NCBI RefSeq assembly: GCF_001513955.1
Contig: NZ_KQ948144.1
Coordinates: 68,853-132,852 of the forward strand
Reading direction: 5' to 3'
Length of the DNA: 64,000 bases
From: Streptomyces pseudovenezuelae
GTDB taxonomy: Bacteria > Actinomycetota > Actinomycetes > Streptomycetales > Streptomycetaceae
Below, piece by piece: positions 50,689-59,051 of this stretch. Below the pieces are notes generated by a model. That model had not been told where the DNA came from, searched no databases, and saw only the letters and a program-made list of their open reading frames with translations. Every line of letters begins with the position of its first letter. Within the stretch, counting starts at the first letter, position 1. The position numbers and the translations under genes were made by a program.

Positions 50689-51262
50689 CCACCACACCGA
50701 CGCGACGATCGCCCGGCGGGTACGGCGACTGGAGACCCTCCTGGAGGAGAAGGGGCTGATCACCGGCGAGCGGCTGGACGAGGCGATCGACGCGTTCCTC
50801 GCGGAGTCCTCGCCGGCGAACGGCGCCCGGGTCGTGGCCCGCGCCTGGACCGACGACGCCTACCGGGCCCGGCTGCTCGCGGACGGCACGGCCGCCGTGC
50901 AGGAGCTCGGGTACATGGACGGCTCGTACCAGCGCCTGCGGGTCGTGGAGAACACCGAGTCCGTCCACAACGTCATCGTCTGCACCCTGTGCTCCTGCTA
51001 CCCGCTGCGGCTGCTCGGCCCGTCCCCCAGCTGGTACAAGTCCGAGGCCTACCGCTCCCGCGTGGTCCGCGAACCACGCGAGGTGCTGCGGGAGTTCGGG
51101 CTCTCGCTGCCCGCCTCCGTGGACATCACGGTGTGGGACTCCAGCGCGGAGACCCGCTACATGGTGCTGCCCCGCCGACCGGACGGCACGGAAGCGCTCG
51201 ACGAGGAGGGACTGGCGGGGCTGGTGACGAGGAACGCCCTCATCGGTACGGCCGCGGTGTGA
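50678..51262 (+). CDS. Cobalt-type nitrile hydratase alpha / thiocyanate hydrolase gamma-like subunit
   Basis: The 194-residue protein carries the catalytic metal claw VCTLCSCYP: Cys102, Cys105, Ser106 and Cys107. The Thr in CTLC marks the cobalt type (Fe enzymes have CSLC). Conserved ARAWTDDAYRARLLADGTAA, GYMDGSY, HNVIVCTL, WYKSEAYRSRVV and EPREVLREFG complete the family pattern. Two Cys are expected to be oxidised to sulfinic/sulfenic acid. No cobalt chaperone or activator gene is nearby. The 3' end overlaps the convergent TPR gene by 23 bp. Confidence 0.88.
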   Translation: MSGDHHTDATIARRVRRLETLLEEKGLITGERLDEAIDAFLAESSPANGARVVARAWTDDAYRARLLADGTAAVQELGYMDGSYQRLRVVENTESVHNVIVCTLCSCYPLRLLGPSPSWYKSEAYRSRVVREPREVLREFGLSLPASVDITVWDSSAETRYMVLPRRPDGTEALDEEGLAGLVTRNALIGTAAV

Positions 51263-52766
51263 CGGGCTTCGCGTCCGTCATCGGTCCGCCCTCGTCGTCC
51301 GCCCCGCTCGCGTCCGGCCCGCTCTCGTCCGCCCCGTTCTCCTCCGGCAGGCCCGTGTCCGGCACGTCCCCCAGCGCCGCCAACGCCTCCCGCGCCTCCC
51401 GCACCCGCGTCGGCGAGAACCAGGGGTTGATCCGCAGGGCCTCCTGAAGATGGCGGCGCGCGGGGGCGGACTGCTCCGACGCCCACTCGATCATGCCCAG
51501 GTGATACGCGTACAGCGCGCTGCGCACCCCGCCCCCGTGCACCTGGTCCGTCGCGATCCGGGCGTACCGCAGCGCCTCCCGGTCCTGGCCGGACCGGTGC
51601 AGCGCCCACCCCAGCGCGTCGGCCACCGCGATCCCCGGCTGCCGCAGCCACTCGGCCCGCAACCGCCGTACCGCGGACGACGGGTCGCCGTGGTCCGCCT
51701 CGTACTGCCCGAGGACCAGCTCCTCGTCCGCCCCGCCCGCCGCGGCGCGTTCCACCGCCGCCCGCAGCAGGTCGTACTGCACCCGGGCGGCCTGCCCCAG
51801 GCCCAGCGACTCGTACAACTCGCCCAGCTCCAGGGCGTACTGCGGCAGCGGCTGCTTCGCCAGGGCCGTCCGGTAGGCGTTCAGGGCCTCCGCCGTGCGG
51901 CCCAGCGCGGCGAGGGCCCGGCCCTGACCGGCCTGCGCCGCCCGCTGGTCGGGGTCGATCCGGACCGCCTCCTGGAAGTGCCGCAGCGCGTCCTCGCGGT
52001 CACCGCGCTCCCAGGCGAGCTGCCCGGCCCGCTCCAGATACGCGGCCCGCTCGGCCGGGGCCCGCGCGCCCGCCGCCGCGTCGGCGAGCTGGGCCGCCGC
52101 GTCCTCGCGCCAGCCCCGGTCCCGGTACACGGCCGCCGCCCGGGCCATCACCGAGGGCCCCGACCGCAGCTCCGTCAGCCGCTCCAGCGCCCCACGGGCC
52201 GCCTTGTAGTCGCCGAGCCCCGTGTACGCGTCGATCAGCGCCGGATACGTCGTCGACCGTCTCGGCTCCAGCTGCCGCGCCTCCTCGCCCCAGGTCCGCG
52301 CGGTCCGGAAGTCCCGGCGCGCGTTCGCGAGGGCGGCCAGACCGCCGAGGGCCTCCGCGCTCCTGCGCACCTTCAGGGACGTCCGCAGGCTGTTCTCGGC
52401 CTTCGTGTAGAACGTCGTGTCGGCGGTCCGCCGCCCCTGTTCGACGTAGGCCGTCCCGAGCAGCGCCCACGACCCGGCGTCCTCGGGATGCCGGCGCAGA
52501 TGGCCCTCCCGCTCACCGATCAGGGCCGCCAGGTCGGGCAGCGCGGCCGGTACCCCGGCGGCGACCGCCGTCAGCGCCTGGGCGCCGGGGGCCGGGGCGG
52601 GCGCACGGGGCGCCGTCCGCTCCGCGGGCAGCAGCATCAGCGCCGTGCCGAGCACCGCGCAGCCCGCGACCGCGGCGATCACCAGGCGCCCCCGCAGCCG
52701 GGCCCGCCGCTCCTGCCGCGGCTGCGCGGGCCGGTCCTCCGTGGCTCGGTTCTCCATGGCGCTCAC
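51240..52766 (-). CDS. TPR-repeat protein with N-terminal membrane anchor
   Basis: The 508-residue protein has a basic N-terminus and one membrane helix (about 27-46, LVIAAVAGCAVLGTALMLLP). Then come about 10 tetratricopeptide-like repeats, for example SWALLGTAYVEQGRRTADTT, ALRHFQEAVRIDPDQRAAQA, ALAALGRTAEALNAYRTALA and HLQEALRINPWFSPTRVREA. An acidic tail (ENGADESGPDASGADDEGG) ends it. TPRs mediate protein contacts outside or at the membrane. GTG 52766 or ATG 52757 could be the start; neither has a strong ribosome-binding site. Confidence 0.82.
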   Translation of the reverse strand: MSAMENRATEDRPAQPRQERRARLRGRLVIAAVAGCAVLGTALMLLPAERTAPRAPAPAPGAQALTAVAAGVPAALPDLAALIGEREGHLRRHPEDAGSWALLGTAYVEQGRRTADTTFYTKAENSLRTSLKVRRSAEALGGLAALANARRDFRTARTWGEEARQLEPRRSTTYPALIDAYTGLGDYKAARGALERLTELRSGPSVMARAAAVYRDRGWREDAAAQLADAAAGARAPAERAAYLERAGQLAWERGDREDALRHFQEAVRIDPDQRAAQAGQGRALAALGRTAEALNAYRTALAKQPLPQYALELGELYESLGLGQAARVQYDLLRAAVERAAAGGADEELVLGQYEADHGDPSSAVRRLRAEWLRQPGIAVADALGWALHRSGQDREALRYARIATDQVHGGGVRSALYAYHLGMIEWASEQSAPARRHLQEALRINPWFSPTRVREAREALAALGDVPDTGLPEENGADESGPDASGADDEGGPMTDAKPVTPRPYR

Positions 52767-52855
52767 TGTGCGTCAGTACGACGACCGCACCGCGGCATAC
52801 GGCGGTTGCCGCAGGTGGGGTTCACACCGATGGCCCCCGGTGCGACGCTGTGATC

Positions 52856-54265
52856 ATGAGCCGTATCGAAGCCCGTCGCGACGAAGACACCGCGGTCACC
52901 GGCAACCTGGTGGACCGCCTGCTCACCGGTCTGCCCGCCGACGCCGTGCTCACCGACCCGGACGTCACGGTCTCCTACGCCAACGACATGGCGAGCTTCT
53001 GCCCGGCCGGCACCCCCGCCGTGGTCGTCCTGCCGCGCACGGTCGAACAGGTCCAGCACGTCATGCGCATCGCCACCGAGCTGCGCGTCCCGGTGGTCCC
53101 CCAGGGCGCCCGCACGGGCCTGTCGGGCGCGGCCAACGCCTCCGACGGCTGCATCGTGCTGTCCCTGACGAGGATGGACCGGATCCTGGAGATCAACCCG
53201 GTCGACCGAATCGCCGTCGTCGAACCCGGCGTCGTCAACGCGACCCTGTCCCGCGCGGTGAACGAACTCGGCCTCTACTACCCGCCGGACCCCTCCAGCT
53301 GGGAGATGTGCACGATCGGCGGCAACATCGGCACCGCGTCCGGCGGACTGTGCTGCGTCAAGTACGGGGTCACGGCCGAGTACGTCCTCGGACTGGAGGT
53401 CGTCCTCGCCGACGGGCGGCTCATGTCCACCGGCCGCCGCACCGCGAAGGGGGTCGCCGGATACGACCTGACCCGCCTCTTCGTCGGCTCCGAGGGCTCG
53501 CTCGGCATCGTCGTGCAGGCGGTCCTGGGCCTTCGTCCGAAGCCGCCCGAGCAGCTGGTGCTGGCCGCCGAGTTCGCCTCCGGGGCCGCCGCCTGCGACG
53601 CGGTGTGCAAGATCATGGAGGGCGGGCACGTGCCGTCCCTCCTCGAACTGATGGACCGTACGACCGTCAAGGCCGTCAACGACCTGGCGCACATGGGACT
53701 GCCGGAGACCACCGAGGCCCTGCTCCTCGCGGCCTTCGACACCACGGACCCGGCCGCCGACCTCGCCGCCCTCGGCGCGCTGTGCGAGGCGGCCGGTGCC
53801 ACCCAGGTCGTCCCGGCCGACGACGCCGCCGAGTCCGAACTGCTCCTCCAGGCGCGCCGGTTGTCGCTCACCGCGCTCGAAGCGGTCAAGGGCACCACGA
53901 TGATCGACGACGTGTGCGTGCCCCGCTCCCGGCTCGGTGAACTGCTCGAAGGGACCGAGCGGATCGCCGAGAAGCACGGGCTCACCATCGGTGTCGTCGC
54001 CCACGCGGGTGACGGCAACACCCACCCCACGGTCTGCTTCGACGCCGCCGACCCCGACGAGTCCCGGCGGGCCCGCGAGTCCTTCGAGGAGATCATGGCG
54101 CTCGGCCTGGAGCTCGGCGGCACGATCACCGGGGAGCACGGGGTGGGCGTACTGAAGAAGGAGTGGCTGGCGCGCGAGATCGGCCCGGTGGGGGTGGAGA
54201 TGCAGCGCGCGGTGAAGGGGGTCTTCGACCCGCTGGGGATCCTGAACCCGGGCAAGCTGTTCTGA
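52856..54265 (+). CDS. FAD-binding oxidase, glycolate oxidase (GlcD)/D-lactate dehydrogenase family
   Basis: The 469-residue flavoprotein has the FAD-binding PP-loop domain (about 45-220): VVPQGARTGLSGAANASDG, DPSSWEMCTIGGNIGTASGG, VKYGVTAEYVLGLEVVLADG and RLFVGSEGSLGIV. The C-terminal substrate domain ends with HAGDGNTHPTVCF, GGTITGEHGVG (catalytic His) and DPLGILNPGKLF. It oxidises a 2-hydroxyacid such as glycolate or D-lactate. No GlcE/GlcF partners are adjacent, so it acts alone. The ATG at 52856 is preferred over GTG 52850. Confidence 0.9.
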   Translation: MSRIEARRDEDTAVTGNLVDRLLTGLPADAVLTDPDVTVSYANDMASFCPAGTPAVVVLPRTVEQVQHVMRIATELRVPVVPQGARTGLSGAANASDGCIVLSLTRMDRILEINPVDRIAVVEPGVVNATLSRAVNELGLYYPPDPSSWEMCTIGGNIGTASGGLCCVKYGVTAEYVLGLEVVLADGRLMSTGRRTAKGVAGYDLTRLFVGSEGSLGIVVQAVLGLRPKPPEQLVLAAEFASGAAACDAVCKIMEGGHVPSLLELMDRTTVKAVNDLAHMGLPETTEALLLAAFDTTDPAADLAALGALCEAAGATQVVPADDAAESELLLQARRLSLTALEAVKGTTMIDDVCVPRSRLGELLEGTERIAEKHGLTIGVVAHAGDGNTHPTVCFDAADPDESRRARESFEEIMALGLELGGTITGEHGVGVLKKEWLAREIGPVGVEMQRAVKGVFDPLGILNPGKLF

Positions 54266-54281
54266 GGCCTGGCGGTACGGC

Positions 54282-54764
54282 TCACTCCCCGTCCTTGGAC
54301 TCGTCGCCCGGCCACGGGTCGCACAGCCACAGTTCGTCGTGACAGCCCGGAGTGGGGGCCAGCAGCTCGGCGAGACCGTCGTCGATACCGAGCTGCTCCG
54401 CCTCGGAGCCCGGGGGGACCGCCCTCAGGGTGCGCTCCAGCCAGGCCGAGACCTGCGCGGCCGGGGCCTCCAGGAGGGCGTCGCCGTCGGGGGAGCTCAG
54501 TGCCATCAGCACCACACCGCGCCCCGCGACCTTCGTCGGCCACACCCGCACGTCCCCGTGCCCGCACGGGCGGAACACCCCCTCCACGAGGAGTTCGCGG
54601 GCGAAGGTCCAGTGGACGGGGTGGTCCGAGCCGATGTGGAAGGTGATGTGGACGGCGAAGGGGTCGTCGCTGCGGTAGCCCAGCCGGGCCGGGACCGGGA
54701 TGCTGCGCTCGGGCGACAGGATGAGTTGGAGCTCCAGTTCGCGCTCTACCACCGTGTGGTGCAT
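54282..54764 (-). CDS. ssgG: SsgA-like sporulation/cell-division protein, SsgG
   Basis: The 160-residue protein is an SsgA-like protein: ERELELQLILSPERSIPVPA, LGYRSDDPFAVHITFHIGSD, VHWTFARELLVEGVFRPCGH and GDVRVWPTKVAG are the family's conserved strands. SALPs occur only in sporulating actinomycetes and guide septum placement and spore-wall maturation. Position beside the FAD oxidase fits ssgG (SCO2924 in S. coelicolor, from memory), which affects septum localisation. GAGAGGAA precedes the ATG. It is convergent with the FAD oxidase, 16 bp apart. Confidence 0.88.
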   Translation of the reverse strand: MHHTVVERELELQLILSPERSIPVPARLGYRSDDPFAVHITFHIGSDHPVHWTFARELLVEGVFRPCGHGDVRVWPTKVAGRGVVLMALSSPDGDALLEAPAAQVSAWLERTLRAVPPGSEAEQLGIDDGLAELLAPTPGCHDELWLCDPWPGDESKDGE

Positions 54765-55037
54765 GTCGTTCGTTCCTCTCTCGGCTCGTCCGGGTCCCGC
54801 GGTGGGCCCGTACGAGTGGAGAGGGGGCAGGGGGCGGGATCATTACGCGGGTTCGGCGGACTTTTTTCCGGGCGCACCGCGGCAGGCGCCACGGCCGGTG
54901 TCGAGGCCGGTATCACGGCCGGTGCCGGGTCGTGCTCAAAAGGGGTGGGTCCGGTGGGACTTGCGGTGGGTCTTGCGCCGGTCTGATAGATGTGGAGCCC
55001 CCTCTATTGACCCCCGAGCAGATACGGGACGACGGAC

Positions 55038-56696
55038 ATGAGCGCCCCAACCCCGGCACCCGGTGACGACAGGCCCCGCGAGGGCTACTACCCGGACCCG
55101 TCCATTCCTGGATATGTCCGTTACTGGAACGGTGCCTCCTGGGTGCCGGGCACCAGCCGTCCCGCCCCGGCGGCCGGCGAACCGCTCGCGTCGCCGTCCG
55201 GCGCGGGCTCCGACGCGGCCCCGTCGCCGGTGGAGGAGACGGGCCCGCACTTCTTCGACGAGGACCCGGCCGAGGAACCCCCGCACCCCGACACCCAGCA
55301 CGGCAGCCGTCCCGAACCCGCGTCCGCGTGGGCCGCCGACCGGGCCCACCAGGCGGGTTTCGGCGGCGACCAGGACCGCCGGGTGTCGTGGGGGTCCCCG
55401 CAGTCGGCCGCGCAGGCTCAGCAGGGGGCGCCTCAGGGGGTTCCCCACCAAGGGGCTCAGCAGGGGCCGCAGGGAGCTCAGCACGGCGTACCGCGCACTC
55501 CGCAGGGCGCCGACCCGAGGGTGCCGGGACCGGGGCGGTCCGCCGAGGCGCCGGTCCAGCCGGACGGGCACGCGGCGCGTACCGACGGCACCGCGACGAT
55601 CCCGCCCGCCGAGCCGGACGAGGACGGCGGCACGCGGGTCTTCCGCAGGCCCACGGCCGGGTCCCAGGGGGCGGGGGCGGCCCAGCAGTCCGACGACGGC
55701 ACCATGAAGTTCCGCGCGCTCTCCCCGCGCACGGCGCAGCAGGGCCCGGGGCCCGGGGCGCAGAACGGAAGCACGCCCGGACCCGCGTATTCCGGTCCCA
55801 CCGCCCAGGGCGGCCCGCCGGCCGGCCCGCAGTCCTCCGCGGCGGCCCCCGAGGCCCCGGGCTTCGGTGCCGGCAAGGCGGCCGCCGAGCGCGCCGCGGC
55901 GGCCGGTGCCGCGGACCCGCAGGGTCCCGCCTCCGCGGCTGCCGCGGCCCTCTCCGGCTCCCAGCAGTCCGGCGCCGCCCCCGGCCCGCAGACGGCCCCT
56001 CCGGGCGTGCCGCAGCAAGGCCTGCCGCACCAGGGCGTCCCCCAGCAGGCCGCCGGGGCCCAGGCCGCCACTCCCATGAGCGCGGGTCCCGGCGGCGGTC
56101 AGCCGTCCTGGGCCCAGCAGGTGCACCGGCTCGCCGGGCCCGACGAGGAGCAGCCCGCCCCCTGGAAGCCACCGGTCGAGGACATCTTCCAGGCGGCCGC
56201 CCGCCGCCAGGCCTCCGCCAGACCCGCGGCTCTCGGCAAGCGGCTGGCCGCCCGGCTCCTCGACACCCTCGTCGTCGGCGCCGTGACGGCCGTCGCCGCC
56301 GTCCCCCTCGGCACCAGGGCGGCCGACCACATCTCCGAGAAGGTCGACGCGGCCAAGCTCTCCGGCGAGACCGTCACGGTCTGGCTGCTGGACGGCACCA
56401 CGTCGGTGTACCTCGCGATCGTGGTCGCCGTCCTCCTCGTCGCCGGTGTCCTGTACGAGGCGCTGCCCACCGCCAAGTGGGGCCGCACCCTCGGCAAGAA
56501 GCTGTTCGGCCTGGAGGTGCGGGACATCGAGGGCCACGAGCCCCCGGCGTTCGGCGCGGCCCTGCGCCGCTGGCTGGTCTACAGCGTCCCCGGCCTGCTC
56601 GGCATCGGCCTCGTGGGCGTCGCCTGGTGCCTGTTCGACCGGCCGTGGCGCCAGTGCTGGCACGACAAGGCGGCGCATACGTTCGTGGCGGGCTGA
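55038..56696 (+). CDS. RDD-family membrane protein with DUF2510 domain and long Pro/Gln/Gly/Ala-rich linker
   Basis: The 552-residue protein starts with a DUF2510 WW-like domain (about 14-40, EGYYPDPSIPGYVRYWNG). A 340-residue low-complexity linker contains repeated PQ-rich tracts (AAQAQQGAPQGVPHQGAQQG and, near 315, PQTAPPGVPQQGLPHQGVPQ). The RDD domain is at about 395-550 (ALGKRLAARLLDTLVVGAVT, TLGKKLFGLEV, WRQCWHDKAAHTF). RDD proteins are multi-span membrane proteins, some of them ion antiporters. The part around 55975-56040 recurs, inverted, in the non-coding DNA at 57600-57792. Confidence 0.85.
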   Translation: MSAPTPAPGDDRPREGYYPDPSIPGYVRYWNGASWVPGTSRPAPAAGEPLASPSGAGSDAAPSPVEETGPHFFDEDPAEEPPHPDTQHGSRPEPASAWAADRAHQAGFGGDQDRRVSWGSPQSAAQAQQGAPQGVPHQGAQQGPQGAQHGVPRTPQGADPRVPGPGRSAEAPVQPDGHAARTDGTATIPPAEPDEDGGTRVFRRPTAGSQGAGAAQQSDDGTMKFRALSPRTAQQGPGPGAQNGSTPGPAYSGPTAQGGPPAGPQSSAAAPEAPGFGAGKAAAERAAAAGAADPQGPASAAAAALSGSQQSGAAPGPQTAPPGVPQQGLPHQGVPQQAAGAQAATPMSAGPGGGQPSWAQQVHRLAGPDEEQPAPWKPPVEDIFQAAARRQASARPAALGKRLAARLLDTLVVGAVTAVAAVPLGTRAADHISEKVDAAKLSGETVTVWLLDGTTSVYLAIVVAVLLVAGVLYEALPTAKWGRTLGKKLFGLEVRDIEGHEPPAFGAALRRWLVYSVPGLLGIGLVGVAWCLFDRPWRQCWHDKAAHTFVAG

Positions 56697-56785
56697 GCGG
56701 ATCCCGCGAACGGCGTACGGGATTCGGTACCCCGGACGGCCGCTCGCCGGATGCGGAGCCGGGGGGTTCGCGGTCGACTCGGGCC

Positions 56786-57415
56786 ATGAGCAGTGAACCG
56801 CCTCCCGGCTCCGGCCAGCAGCCGCCGGATGACGACCCGTTCAGGAAACAGCCCCCGCCGGCCGAGGGCTCGGGATCGCCGTACAGCGCACCGCCCCCGC
56901 CTCCCGGGGGCGCCCCAGGCGGCGACCCGTACGGCGGCGGCTCCTACCCCGCCGACCCGCTGGCCGGCATGCCGCCGCTCGCGCCCAGCGGGCGGCGCAC
57001 GCTCGCCCGCATCATCGACATGATCCTCGTGGGCATCGTCGTCTGGCTGATCACCTGGGGCTTCGGGGTGAGCGAGTACGACGTGAACGGCGACGACGTG
57101 CAGTACGGCAAGTCGCTCGCGCAGTCGCTCCTCGCCGCGGTGCTCTACATCGCCTACGACACCGTCCTGATCAGCCGGTCCGGGCAGACGCTCGGCAAGA
57201 GGTGGCTCGGCATGCGGGTGGCGAACCTCGACAACGGCTCCACGCCCTCCGTGCAGACCACGCTGACCCGCTCGGCGGTGCTGTGGATCCCCTTCGCGTT
57301 CTGCTGCGCCTGCATCTGGACCGCCATCGCGGGCGGCTGGAGCTACTTCGACAAGCCCTACAAGCAGGGCCTGCACGACAAGGCGGCGAAGACCGTGGTG
57401 GTCACCACAGGCTGA
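56786..57415 (+). CDS. RDD-family membrane protein
   Basis: The 209-residue protein has a Pro/Gly-rich cytosolic start (about 1-65, PPPPPGGAPGGDPYGGGSYP), then an RDD domain. Its segments are SGRRTLARIIDMILVGIVVW (with the R..D signature), AVLYIAYDTVLISRSGQTLG KRWLG, SAVLWIPFAFCCACIWTAIA and KQGLHDKAAKTVVV, where the last carries the family D(K)A. It is the second RDD gene in tandem, 89 bp after the first, probably a paralogous pair. Start ATG at 56786. Confidence 0.88.
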   Translation: MSSEPPPGSGQQPPDDDPFRKQPPPAEGSGSPYSAPPPPPGGAPGGDPYGGGSYPADPLAGMPPLAPSGRRTLARIIDMILVGIVVWLITWGFGVSEYDVNGDDVQYGKSLAQSLLAAVLYIAYDTVLISRSGQTLGKRWLGMRVANLDNGSTPSVQTTLTRSAVLWIPFAFCCACIWTAIAGGWSYFDKPYKQGLHDKAAKTVVVTTG

Positions 57416-57545
57416 CCCGCCCCCTCCCGCGCCCCTCACGAGCGCCGGGTCGTCGGCCCGCGAGGGCGCACGGGGCCGGCGCTTCGGTCTGCCTGGGGGA
57501 GACGTCCCCAGCGGTCGCGGTGGTGGGGCGGCGGGCCGTCGGCTT

Positions 57546-58100
57546 GTGAGGGGGAGCGTGGCCGGTGCTCAGGTCTGCCTGGGTGGATGCGGGTGGTCCG
57601 GAGTCCCGGTGCGGCAGGTCTTGCTGTGGCACGCCTGGAGGGGCCGTTTGCGGGCCGGGGGCGTCGGCGGGCTGTGAGGGGGAGCGGGGTCGGTGCTCGG
57701 GTCTGCCTGGGTGGATGCGGTGGTCCGGAGTCCCGGTGCGGCAGGTCTTGCTGTGGCACGCCTGGAGGGGCCGTTTGCGGGCCGGGGGCGTCGGCGGGCT
57801 GTGAGGGGAGCGCGGTTGGCGCTCGGGTCTGCCTGGGGGTGCGGAGGCAATCCAGAGATCGTGGTCGTCTGGCGGTGAGCCGGCGGGTTGTGGGGGAGAG
57901 CGCGGTCGGTGACCCGGGCTGCCTGGGTGGGTGCGGAGGTGGTCCGGAGCCTGGGCCTGGTGATCGCGAAGGTGGTCCGGAGCCTGGGCGGGGTGATCGC
58001 GAAGGTGGTCCGGAGCCTGGGCGGGGTGATCGCGGGCGTGCCGTGGCGGGCTGTGAGGGGGAGTGCGGTCGGTGCCCCGCGGTCCGGTCGGGTGGACGCG
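57546..58100. repeat. Non-coding repeat array: ~128-bp units plus three 33-bp units, containing inverted pieces of the upstream RDD gene
   Basis: GTGAGGGGGAG-type unit starts lie at 57546, 57674 and 57801 (period 128 then 127). Units 1 and 2 are nearly identical, unit 3 is partial, and degenerate echoes occur near 57889 and 58054. At 57937-58035 three exact-length 33-bp units follow (AGGTGGTCCGGAGCCTGGGC start). Bases 57600-57665 and 57727-57792 are inverted copies of RDD gene bases 55975-56040. The whole gap 57416-58453 shows no credible gene; Pro/Arg-rich leftward frames across it are repeat artefacts. Confidence 0.88.
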
Positions 58101-58453
58101 GGGATGCCTCGCAGAGCCCAGCGGCCTGTGGGTGGACGCGGGCGGTGCTCCGGTCCGGGCTGATGGACCCGGAGGGCCCGCTGGGCGGCCTGTGCTGGTG
58201 TTCCGGGCACGGCGGCGTGGGCGATGCGCGCGCGAGCTGTTCCTGCCCACTGCGGGCCGTCCCGCCGTACGGGGCAGTGGCTGGCTCCGGGCGCCCGTGA
58301 CGGCGCACAGGCCGAGGGATCGGGCGGTACCGGAGCGCGGCCAACGCGGTGTCGTGGCAGCGTGCTTGGGGCGCGGAGCCGTCGGCGGGAGCGAGCGCGA
58401 ACGTGGCCGGTGCCTCGGTGGACCCTGAGGAGCCGGCCAGGTGAACGCAGTGC

Positions 58454-58714
58454 TCAGGCTGCGGTCTTGGAGCGGGTGGCCGCGGCGGGTACGGGCTCCT
58501 CCGCCGCGCGTTCGACGGGCCTGTTCACCGCGACGACGCGGGACTTCGGCTGCGGCACCGTCATGGCGACCAGCAGGCCGAGGGCGAGCGCCGAGACCGC
58601 GATGACCGCGGTCCCCACGGCCGAACTCGTCTGTGACAGCAGCAGCATGGCGAGCGTCGAGAAGATGACGGTGATCGAACCGTAGGCGATCTGTGCGGCG
58701 GTCGGACGAGGCAT
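58454..58714 (-). CDS. Small two-span membrane protein, function unknown
   Basis: The 86-residue protein has two hydrophobic helices (AQIAYGSITVIFSTLAMLLL and VGTAVIAVSALALGLLVAM) and a charged, Ala/Pro-rich C-terminal tail (PKSRVVAVNRPVERAAEEPV). The Lys/Arg placement suggests both ends in the cytoplasm. I know no named family. The ATG at 58714 is preceded by GAGGAC. It is divergent from the M6 protease gene. Confidence 0.75.
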   Translation of the reverse strand: MPRPTAAQIAYGSITVIFSTLAMLLLSQTSSAVGTAVIAVSALALGLLVAMTVPQPKSRVVAVNRPVERAAEEPVPAAATRSKTAA

Positions 58715-59051
58715 GGCAATCGTGTCCTCGGAATCGGGGGTCCACGGGGGGTGTCGGCCTGGCTTTCCGCCGACATCCGGGCGTTCCGCCAATCGACTCT
58801 AATCGCCTGTGTGCCCGACTGGAACGAACAGTAAGCGTGACCTAACCAACAGTGCCGGAGCACAGGGGGCGCACGGAGTCATGACGTCCATCAAGTGGAC
58901 GGTCGCGCGCGCCCGTCGTGTTGCAGGCACGTGTCCGCAATGCGAACACCGGCTCCCAATAATGCACTTGTCGGGTCCAAGTCAAGGTCTGTCTTTTCTC
59001 CTCAAACTTTAGTCAAATACGGCTCACTTGCCTGATAGGGGAGAGGTACAA
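58715..59051. promoter_or_regulatory. Divergent promoter region before the secreted M6 protease gene
   Basis: This 337-bp gap has no gene. The last 100 bp before the protease are unusually AT-rich (CTTTTCTCCTCAAACTTTAG). ACTTG-N7-CAAGT (58966-58982) is an inverted repeat that could be an operator. A GGGGAGAGG ribosome-binding site lies just before the GTG. No clear -35/-10 pair was found. Confidence 0.35.

Noticed and set aside
57402..58745. 447-codon Pro/Arg/Thr-rich leftward frame in the spacer after the RDD genes
   Set aside because: It is created by the tandem repeats (128 and 33 bp); residues simply repeat the units. There is no start signal, domain or conserved feature.
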